Shown piece by piece: positions 5,299 through 10,853 of a stretch of DNA of 12,459 nucleotides (the stretch's first letter is position 1; the number at the start of each line of letters is the position of its first letter). The translations under genes and the position numbers were made by a program. This DNA comes from Christensenella sp. UBA3857 (GTDB taxonomy: Bacteria > Bacillota > Clostridia > Christensenellales > CAG-138), in the NCBI GenBank assembly GCA_002392505.1, contig DGHD01000007.1:791-13249 (forward strand), written 5' to 3'. Below the pieces are notes generated by a model. It was not told the origin of the DNA. It worked only from the letters and a program-made list of their open reading frames with translations, and made no database searches.

Positions 5299-7409
5299 GG
5301 CGCCGTCCTGTAAGACGGCGGCTTGTTATAAATAGCCTGTTTCCATAAGAGCCATCCGAGCGGATACTGCTTTATCATAAGGCTCGCCTGACCGGTGTAT
5401 TCATACGGCTCCGAGAAATTGACCACGACGGAGCTTATGAACCCCTCGTAGCCGTTCTCGGTCTTTATGTAATACCATTTGCCTATATGCGCCCACGCGG
5501 TGAAATGCGTGTTCTTGGAAAGATACACTATCACGTTGCCCGAGCGTATGCCCGGTTCGGATCTCAAATTGGCGTTCGATTTCGTCTCCCCGTCGACAAG
5601 CGTGAATACGCCGTTGTGCGGGGAAGGGAACATGGTGAGCTGAACGTCTTCGAATTTAAGGTACCCCTCGCACCCGTTCCAGAATACCCAGTACCAGCAG
5701 GAATCGGTCACGCCGAGTATGTCAACGTGCTCGCCCAGACCCACGTGCCCGATGCAGGGGTACGGGTACAGATCGGAAACTCCGCCGAGCAGCTCCGCGC
5801 CCTCCGTGCGGCAGACGCCGTAAGCAAGCACCTCGTACATTATAACGGTCGGGTCGGTATCGTTCGGATCATCCTCAAGTACGTCCACGATATCGAAGCC
5901 TGGGAAGTAGAAGCCGATTATATCGGTGTAAAGCCAGCCGTAGTTTTTCGCCATGACTATCGCGCCGGACGCCGAAAGCCCTATGCCGTGCCCGTGCCTC
6001 GAATAGATGAGCTTGTAGCCGCCGTCCTCGGTCTCGCGCCCCCAGATAAGGTACATATTCCTTTTGAACACGTGCTTGTAGCCGGAGTAGCTGTCGCCGC
6101 TGCCGTCGATATCGGTAAGGTTTACGTTCTTAAGATCGAAGGACGCGCATTCAAAGGAGTAGGTCTCGTCAACGAAGGTCTCCTCGGGCTCCGCCTCGGG
6201 ATCCTCGGGATCGACGATCGGTTCGCCGGGGACCTTGACCGTTGCGGTCACGTGCAGCTTTCGCATATCGCGCACGGTGCCGGGGAAGGGCTCGTAGGTG
6301 TACACCTCGTCGATCGAAACGACCTCGGTCGTGTCGACTCCCTCCTGCTGACGGATCTTCAAAAGCACAAAGTCGAGGAACCGGCTGTTGTCGCATCCGC
6401 CGTCCTCCGTGAAATTGATGAACTCGGATACGTTGAGCTCGTACTCGAACTCAAGCTCGTCGAACCTGCCGTCGTAACCCTCGTCAACTATGGAAAGCCC
6501 GCTCCCGAAAACGATGGAGGGCAGCGCGGTCTCGCCGCCGTTGGAGTTGGTCCAGTAGATGGGCTTAAAGCTGTTGTTGCAGGTCATGGCTTTGCCGATC
6601 GCTTCGCAGCAGAACGGCAGAGTGGCGATCTTGCTCATGTTGAAGCCGCGGTAGCCCTGGTAAAGCAGGCTCTCCCAACCGTCCTCCTCGTCGTAATCGG
6701 CATGGGAATCGATAAAATACAGCGCGTGCGATTTGGAGGCAAGCGCCATCACGCGGAGCGTTTCCGCGGGGCAGGTCTCCGAAAGCTCGTACCCAACGAC
6801 GCCGTAGATATAGTAGACCATGTGCAGGCGGTTGACCATGCGGATGACGCCCGAATCGGAGTAGAAACGGAAGTCGCCGAGATACATCTTGTTGAGCGAC
6901 ATGGAGTTCTCGGAATAGGTGAGCTTCGCCCAGCCCGCCGTATAGTTGACGTTCACGCGCTTGAGCTCTATCGAGGGGGCGGTGACGACCTCCTCGTCGG
7001 TCGCAAGATCGATCAGCGTTACGGAGCTTGCGTTCGCCACGACCCTGATGGGATGCGGCTGCGCAGCCGTGCCCGAAAGATGCACGCCGTTCGTGAGGTA
7101 GTAGTCCGAGCACAGGTCAAGATCCGTATGCGTCGCGTACTTTCCCGTGGAGATCAGCACGCGCATGAAAGTGAAATCCCCGTCGGGAGAGGGGGGAGTG
7201 ATGACCTTCGGATCCATCTCCTTCATGCCATAATGGACGGGGCGGTAAAACCCCTTGTGCTCCACGTACCGGCTCGCGTCCTCGGGCTCCGCCTTTTTCG
7301 CGCCGGGCAGCGCCGCCGCCGGCAGGCAGAGGGAGATCGCCATCGCCGCCGCAAGAAGCAGCACGAGGAGCTTCTTCGCCTTTCCTGATCTGGAGTGATT
7401 TTCGCTCAT
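5295..7409 (-). CDS. Exported SpoIID/LytB-domain protein with C-terminal SH3-like domains
   Basis: This 704-residue protein has a signal peptide at about 11-36 (KKLLVLLLAAAMAISLC, then AAALPGA). The SpoIID core runs from about 175 to 505. YLGDFRF (176-182) is followed by the catalytic-glutamate region GVVGYELSETCPAETL (203-218, likely Glu208), SKSHALYF (225-232), SNGGETA (289-295) and GHGIGLSASGA (473-483). An acidic stretch (398-416) interrupts the core. Two SH3b-like modules follow, at about 530-590 and 600-664; the second has NLRSEPG and a Trp/Tyr-rich pattern typical of wall binding. SpoIID proteins are lytic transglycosylases that cut glycan strands lacking stem peptides, acting in engulfment or spore germination. 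At 704 residues it is about twice the length of B. subtilis SpoIID, so it is a relative, not a clear orthologue. AAGGAA (7420-7425) precedes the ATG, which overlaps the tcdA stop as ATGA. Confidence 0.85.
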   Translation of the reverse strand: MSENHSRSGKAKKLLVLLLAAAMAISLCLPAAALPGAKKAEPEDASRYVEHKGFYRPVHYGMKEMDPKVITPPSPDGDFTFMRVLISTGKYATHTDLDLCSDYYLTNGVHLSGTAAQPHPIRVVANASSVTLIDLATDEEVVTAPSIELKRVNVNYTAGWAKLTYSENSMSLNKMYLGDFRFYSDSGVIRMVNRLHMVYYIYGVVGYELSETCPAETLRVMALASKSHALYFIDSHADYDEEDGWESLLYQGYRGFNMSKIATLPFCCEAIGKAMTCNNSFKPIYWTNSNGGETALPSIVFGSGLSIVDEGYDGRFDELEFEYELNVSEFINFTEDGGCDNSRFLDFVLLKIRQQEGVDTTEVVSIDEVYTYEPFPGTVRDMRKLHVTATVKVPGEPIVDPEDPEAEPEETFVDETYSFECASFDLKNVNLTDIDGSGDSYSGYKHVFKRNMYLIWGRETEDGGYKLIYSRHGHGIGLSASGAIVMAKNYGWLYTDIIGFYFPGFDIVDVLEDDPNDTDPTVIMYEVLAYGVCRTEGAELLGGVSDLYPYPCIGHVGLGEHVDILGVTDSCWYWVFWNGCEGYLKFEDVQLTMFPSPHNGVFTLVDGETKSNANLRSEPGIRSGNVIVYLSKNTHFTAWAHIGKWYYIKTENGYEGFISSVVVNFSEPYEYTGQASLMIKQYPLGWLLWKQAIYNKPPSYRTAP

Positions 7410-8128
7410 ATCGTTTTTCTTCCTTTTTCGAGTATGATCTTTACCGCTTCCCGCGCGAGCGTTATCCCGAAAACGGACGGGACGAACGGCACCGAGCCGG
7501 GAGTGGACCGCCGCATTTCGGGGTCCGGAGCGGCGATGACGGGGGTGACGGGCTCTTCCGCCGACCAGACGACGGTAAGCTTCTTCACGCCCCGCTTTTT
7601 GAGTTCGCGCCTCATGACCCTTGCGAGCGGGTCAGTCGAGGTCTTGTAGATATCGCCCGCCCGAACGAGAGTCGGATCGAGCCGATTGCCCGCGCCCATC
7701 GATGAGAGCACGGGGATGCTTCTTCTTCCGCATTCGGCGATGAGCGCAAGCTTCGCCGTAACGTTGTCGACCGCGTCGATGACGATATCCGCGTCGTCCG
7801 GTATGAGCGCGGCGGCGTTTTCCGCCGTCACGAACCCCGCTACGGGCGTGACCGAGCAGTCGGAGACTTCCTCAAGCTCTGCCTTCATGGCGTCCACCTT
7901 GAGCATGCCGATCGTGCTCTTTTTAGCGCAGATCTGGCGGTTAAGGTTGCTTGCCTTGACGCGCGCGCTGTCGACTATCGTGAGCCTTCCCAGCCCGCAG
8001 CGGGCAAGCGCCTCACAGGCGTGACCGCCGACTCCGCCCACGCCGAAAACGACGGCGTGCGCGTCTGACAATATGCCCTCCGCGTCTTCGCCGAGGAGCA
8101 TCGCGGTCCTGAAAAAGCTCTCTTTCAT
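7406..8128 (-). CDS. tcdA: tRNA threonylcarbamoyladenosine dehydratase (TcdA/CsdL, ThiF/E1-like)
   Basis: This 240-residue protein belongs to the ThiF/MoeB/E1 superfamily. Members of this subgroup use ATP to cyclise t6A at tRNA position 37 to ct6A. The nucleotide-binding loop GVGGVGG (29-35), Asp53 of the following strand, NLNRQ (61-65), DAVDN (118-122), SSMGAGNRLDP (142-152) and KTSTDPLARVMRREL (162-176) match the YgdL/CsdL/TcdA pattern. The length fits the family (about 240-270). No C-terminal rhodanese or JAB domain is fused, which argues against MoeB/ThiF sulfur-transfer variants. The start ATG has GGGGGA (8134-8139) five bases upstream. It is the first gene of its operon, about 28 bases after a predicted transcription start, and its stop overlaps the SpoIID-like gene. 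The genomic link to wall enzymes is not explained by its known role. Confidence 0.93.
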   Translation of the reverse strand: MKESFFRTAMLLGEDAEGILSDAHAVVFGVGGVGGHACEALARCGLGRLTIVDSARVKASNLNRQICAKKSTIGMLKVDAMKAELEEVSDCSVTPVAGFVTAENAAALIPDDADIVIDAVDNVTAKLALIAECGRRSIPVLSSMGAGNRLDPTLVRAGDIYKTSTDPLARVMRRELKKRGVKKLTVVWSAEEPVTPVIAAPDPEMRRSTPGSVPFVPSVFGITLAREAVKIILEKGRKTI

Positions 8129-8162
8129 AAGCGTCCCCCAAGGGTGAAATCTCTACATATAT

Positions 8163-8191
8163 ATTATAGCCTACTCATCTCCAAAAAACAA
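8163..8191 (-). promoter_or_regulatory. Sigma-A-type promoter for the tcdA operon
   Basis: On the minus strand TTGTTT (8191-8186) and a perfect TATAAT (8168-8163) are separated by 17 bases. Transcription would start near 8156, giving a leader of about 28 bases that holds the tcdA ribosome binding site. The -35 element matches only TTG of the consensus, so an activator or moderate strength is possible. Confidence 0.7.
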
Positions 8192-8199
8192 GCCCCATG

Positions 8200-8230
8200 C
8201 AAAAACGTTAACAATTTGTTAAGATTTTTG
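8200..8230. promoter_or_regulatory. 31-bp palindrome upstream of the tcdA promoter, possible operator
   Basis: The core TTAACAATTTGTTAA (8208-8222) is perfectly symmetric about its central base. After two mismatched pairs, CAAAAA (8200-8205) and TTTTTG (8225-8230) extend the symmetry to 31 bases. It ends 9 bases upstream of the -35 hexamer and sits between the cysK terminator and the tcdA promoter. This is a typical place for a dimeric regulator. A weak AT-rich bidirectional terminator is the alternative, since each strand shows a T run after the stem. Confidence 0.5.
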
Positions 8231-8238
8231 GACGCATG

Positions 8239-8269
8239 AGAAAAGACGCTTAGGTTTCCCAAGCGTCTT
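8239..8269 (-). terminator. Rho-independent terminator after cysK
   Basis: AAGACGCTT (8243-8251) and AAGCGTCTT (8261-8269) form a 9-bp stem around a 9-base loop that can pair two further G-C pairs. On the minus strand the stem is followed by TTTTC. It lies about 20 bases past the cysK stop, so it ends the cysE-cysK transcript. The plus-strand side lacks a T run. Confidence 0.75.
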
Positions 8270-8288
8270 CAAACAAAATATAATCCGA

Positions 8289-9221
8289 TTATTTTTCAAA
8301 CATGGGGGTGGAAAGGTATTTCGAGCCGCCGTCGGGAAGCAGCACGACTATGTTCTTGCCCGCGTTTTCGGGGCGCTTCGCAAGCTCTATCGCCGCCCAA
8401 GCCGCCGCGCCGGAGGATATGCCCACGAATATGCCCTCCTTCCTGCAGAGCAGCCTGCCCGTCTCGTAGGCGTCCTCGTCGCGCACGGGTATAATGCCGT
8501 CGTAAATGCCTATGTCGAGCGCCTTCGGCACAAAGCCCGCGCCTATGCCCTGTATGCCGTGCGGTCCCGCTACGCCCGCGGAAAGCACGGGGGAGGATGC
8601 GGGCTCCACGCCCACGACCGCGATCGCCGGGTTCTTCCCTTTAAGGAAGCGGCCCGTGCCGGTCAGCGTGCCGCCCGTGCCTACTCCGGCAACGAAAATA
8701 TCCACCCTGCCTTCGGTGTCTTCCCAAATCTCGGGACCGGTCGTGAGTATATGCGCCTCGGGATTCGCAGGGTTCTCGAACTGCGCGGGTATAAAGCTGC
8801 CCTCTATCCCGGCGGCAAGCTCATCCGCCTTTTCGATCGCGCCCGTCATGCCGCGCCTTCCCTCGGTAAGCACTATCTTCGCGCCGTAAGCCTCGATGGT
8901 CTTGCGCCGCTCGATGCTCATCGAGTCGGGCATTACTATAATGACCTTGTATCCGCGCAGCGCCGCCACCAGCGCGAGCCCTATGCCCGTGTTGCCGGAG
9001 GTCGGCTCGATTATCGTCGCGCCGGGCTTAAGTACGCCCTTCTTTTCCGCGTCCCGGATCATGTTCAGCGCGACGCGGTCCTTCACGCTGCCGCCGGGGT
9101 TAGCGTATTCGAGCTTCGCGATCAGCTTCGCCCTCAGGCCCTCTTCCCTTTCGACGCGGGTCAGCTCCAGCATCGGGGTGCGCCCGATAAGCTGTTCTGC
9201 CGAGGTAAATATCTTAGCCAT
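8289..9221 (-). CDS. cysK: Cysteine synthase A (O-acetylserine sulfhydrylase)
   Basis: This is a PLP enzyme that converts O-acetylserine and sulfide to cysteine and acetate in the cytosol. It has 310 residues, the normal family length. The PLP lysine is Lys47 in GGSVKDR. The substrate-carboxylate loop TSGNTG is at 74-79 and the phosphate-binding loop GVGTGGT at 179-185. GISSGA (267-272) carries the serine that contacts the PLP ring nitrogen. The C-terminal motif reads PDGGSKYLST (296-305), where PD[ST]GERYLST is common; this is a variation within the family rather than a loss. AAGGAGG (9226-9232) precedes the ATG by 4 bases. The gene follows cysE by 18 bases with no terminator between, so the two are co-transcribed and make a complete serine-to-cysteine route. 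Confidence 0.96.
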   Translation of the reverse strand: MAKIFTSAEQLIGRTPMLELTRVEREEGLRAKLIAKLEYANPGGSVKDRVALNMIRDAEKKGVLKPGATIIEPTSGNTGIGLALVAALRGYKVIIVMPDSMSIERRKTIEAYGAKIVLTEGRRGMTGAIEKADELAAGIEGSFIPAQFENPANPEAHILTTGPEIWEDTEGRVDIFVAGVGTGGTLTGTGRFLKGKNPAIAVVGVEPASSPVLSAGVAGPHGIQGIGAGFVPKALDIGIYDGIIPVRDEDAYETGRLLCRKEGIFVGISSGAAAWAAIELAKRPENAGKNIVVLLPDGGSKYLSTPMFEK

Positions 9222-9239
9222 ACTGCCTCCTTGAAAAAA

Positions 9240-10211
9240 TCAGATGATGTAGCACCACTCGGGGACTTCGCCCTCGCCGCGGTCTTCCTTTTTATCCCTG
9301 CGGACCTCGCCGCTCTTGAACTGGAGTTCCTGATTCCTTACGCTCACCCTCGTGCCGGGGGCAACGGAGCGGGTCAGGAACGCGTTGGAGCCGATTATCG
9401 AATCATGCCCTATCACCGTGTCGCCGCCGAGTATGGAGGCGCCGGCGTAAATGGTCACGTTGTCCTCTATCGTGGGGTGGCGCTTCTGCCCGTGCAGCCT
9501 TTGCCCGCCGCGCGTGGAAAGCGCGCCTATCGTAACGCCCTGATAGATCTTCACGTTGTCGCCTATCACGGTCGTTTCGCCTATCACGATGCCCGTCCCG
9601 TGGTCGATAAAGAAGTACTTGCCTATCGACGCGCCGGGATGGATGTCGATGCCGGTCTTCGAATGCGCGTGCTCCGTCATAATGCGGGGTATCAGCGGCA
9701 CGTTCAGCCCGTAAAGCACGTGCGCGATGCGGTTCACCGTAGTCGCATAAAGACCGGGATAGGAGATTATTACCTCCTCCGGGCTCGCCGCGGCGGGATC
9801 CCCGTCGAAGGCGGCGGAGAGATCCGTGTCGATCAGCGCGCGTATTGCGGGCAGGCTCCTCAAAAACTCCGCCGTGATGCGCTCCGCCTCGCGCTTTTCG
9901 GAGCCGTCCTCCGAGGGGGCTTCCCCTCCGCGAAGGGCTATCGCCGTCTGCTCGCTCAGGTGGAACGCGATATCCTCAATAAGGTTGGAAACGCTGTTTT
10001 TAAGGTTGTAAACGCGGTAGGTGTGATCGCTGAAATACCCCGGGAATACCACCCGGAACAGCTTTGCGATAATATCCTCGATCACTTCGCCGTCGGGCTG
10101 GGTGAAAAGCTCCAGCCTGTCGATCGCGCGTTCGCTGCCGTAATCCTCGAGCACGAGCGCCTCAAGCGCCTGTATCTCGGTCTCGAACGGCGTATTCTCG
10201 TTCTTTTTCAT
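9240..10211 (-). CDS. cysE: Serine O-acetyltransferase, EpsC type
   Basis: This enzyme acetylates serine with acetyl-CoA to give O-acetylserine, the CysK substrate. It has 323 residues from ATG 10211. That start has GGGAG (10219-10223) seven bases upstream; a TTG directly before it (10214) is in frame but less likely. An N-terminal helical region (to about 150) precedes the left-handed beta-helix of hexapeptide repeats. Motifs include HAHSKTGIDIHPGASIG (182-198 from the TTG numbering), FFIDHGTGIVIGETTVIG (201-218) and the trimer/acetyl-CoA segment VKIYQGVTIGALS. The protein ends in WCYII. A terminal Ile is the residue that CysE and plant serine acetyltransferases insert into the CysK active site to form the cysteine synthase complex, so complex formation here is likely but inferred. 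It is the first gene of the cysE-cysK operon. Confidence 0.95.
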   Translation of the reverse strand: MKKNENTPFETEIQALEALVLEDYGSERAIDRLELFTQPDGEVIEDIIAKLFRVVFPGYFSDHTYRVYNLKNSVSNLIEDIAFHLSEQTAIALRGGEAPSEDGSEKREAERITAEFLRSLPAIRALIDTDLSAAFDGDPAAASPEEVIISYPGLYATTVNRIAHVLYGLNVPLIPRIMTEHAHSKTGIDIHPGASIGKYFFIDHGTGIVIGETTVIGDNVKIYQGVTIGALSTRGGQRLHGQKRHPTIEDNVTIYAGASILGGDTVIGHDSIIGSNAFLTRSVAPGTRVSVRNQELQFKSGEVRRDKKEDRGEGEVPEWCYII

Positions 10212-10237
10212 CAAAAAACTCCCGATCGTTTTGGTCT

Positions 10238-10266
10238 ACTATACCATCTTAAGCTCGTTTCTTCAA
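10238..10266 (-). promoter_or_regulatory. Sigma-A-type promoter for cysE-cysK
   Basis: On the minus strand TTGAAG (10266-10261, 4 of 6) and TATAGT (10243-10238, 5 of 6) are separated by 17 bases. TGG immediately before the -10 provides an extended -10 motif. The start would fall near 10231, leaving a leader of about 20 bases. That is too short for a T-box or SAM riboswitch, so control is more likely by a DNA-binding protein. Confidence 0.7.
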
Positions 10267-10272
10267 GCTTAA
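10249..10272. promoter_or_regulatory. Inverted repeat over the cysE -35 element, possible operator
   Basis: TTAAGCT (10249-10255) and AGCTTAA (10266-10272) are perfect inverted copies separated by 10 bases. They flank and touch the -35 hexamer and occupy part of the spacer, so a protein bound here would block RNA polymerase. No T run follows on either strand, which argues against a terminator for the upstream acetyltransferase gene. A CymR-like cysteine regulator is one candidate, but the sequence does not match a motif I can assign. Confidence 0.45.
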
Positions 10273-10286
10273 CAGAGCGCCGTCTG

Positions 10287-10805
10287 TTAAATAACTGTAA
10301 ATTCGGGTATCCGGACGGGGCTCTTTTCAAGCGTGCCGAACATCTCCTTAAGGCTCCCGCGGTAATGGATGCAGTTGTTCTCCTCACCGATGGGCGAGAG
10401 CTTAAGATGCGCGAGTATCCCCTGCGACTTATAATTCAGCCTGTGCGCGTACGCCTCGACGAACGGCGTGGTCCCGGGCACGACGCCCCTCAAAAACGCA
10501 TACAGCGCCTCGAAAACGCCCCTCCCGCAGGCTGCGGGCACGAGCTGGATCTCCTCCATCATGAAGGTCGTTTCGTTCACGCAGTACTGGAAAAAGCCTA
10601 TCAGCTCCCCGTCCCGGCGGATCAAAACGATATTCCTCGCCGGCTTGTCAAGCGCCGGACGCACCGCGCCGAACCACTCCGCAAAGTCCTTCTCATACCC
10701 CTCGCCCGTGGGCGCGATCGCGTCCATATTGGCGTAAAGTATGGGAAAAAGCGCGGGCAGTATCTCGTCGGCTTTGGCTTTATCAATGTATTCAAACGAA
10801 AGCAT
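10287..10805 (-). CDS. GNAT-like N-acetyltransferase family protein
   Basis: This 172-residue protein has the layout of a GCN5-related acetyltransferase. A helical N-terminal part is followed by strands around NIVLIRRDGELIGFFQY (58-74) and then MEEIQLVPAACGRGVFEALY (83-102). There the Q-LVP strand and CGRGVFEALY resemble motif A, the acetyl-CoA pyrophosphate loop (R/Q-x-x-G-x-G/A) and its helix. The loop is degenerate (GRG only), and the substrate is unknown. A late Asn/Tyr (NYKSQGILAHLKL, 124-136) fits the C-terminal motif B region. The ATG has GAGGA (10815-10819) nine bases upstream. It lies only 18 bases beyond the strong typA terminator, and its stop is about 75 bases before cysE, which has its own promoter. 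A role linked to cysteine synthesis is not supported. Confidence 0.7.
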   Translation of the reverse strand: MLSFEYIDKAKADEILPALFPILYANMDAIAPTGEGYEKDFAEWFGAVRPALDKPARNIVLIRRDGELIGFFQYCVNETTFMMEEIQLVPAACGRGVFEALYAFLRGVVPGTTPFVEAYAHRLNYKSQGILAHLKLSPIGEENNCIHYRGSLKEMFGTLEKSPVRIPEFTVI

Positions 10806-10823
10806 CTATATCATTCCTCACGC

Positions 10824-10846
10824 AAAAAAGCCCCAAAGGGGCTTTT
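10824..10846 (-). terminator. Rho-independent terminator after typA
   Basis: GCCCC (10830-10834) and GGGGC (10838-10842) pair around AAA, with flanking A and T runs extending the stem by four A-T pairs. On the minus strand the GC stem is followed by six T residues (10829-10824). It begins 8 bases past the typA stop. The mirrored A and T runs mean it could also act weakly on the plus strand. Confidence 0.88.
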
Positions 10847-10853
10847 CATATGG

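Noticed and set aside
5487..7388. A 633-codon plus-strand open frame opposite the SpoIID-like gene
   Set aside because: It is the complement of a gene with clear family motifs; the translation is rich in Val, Arg and His and matches nothing recognisable.
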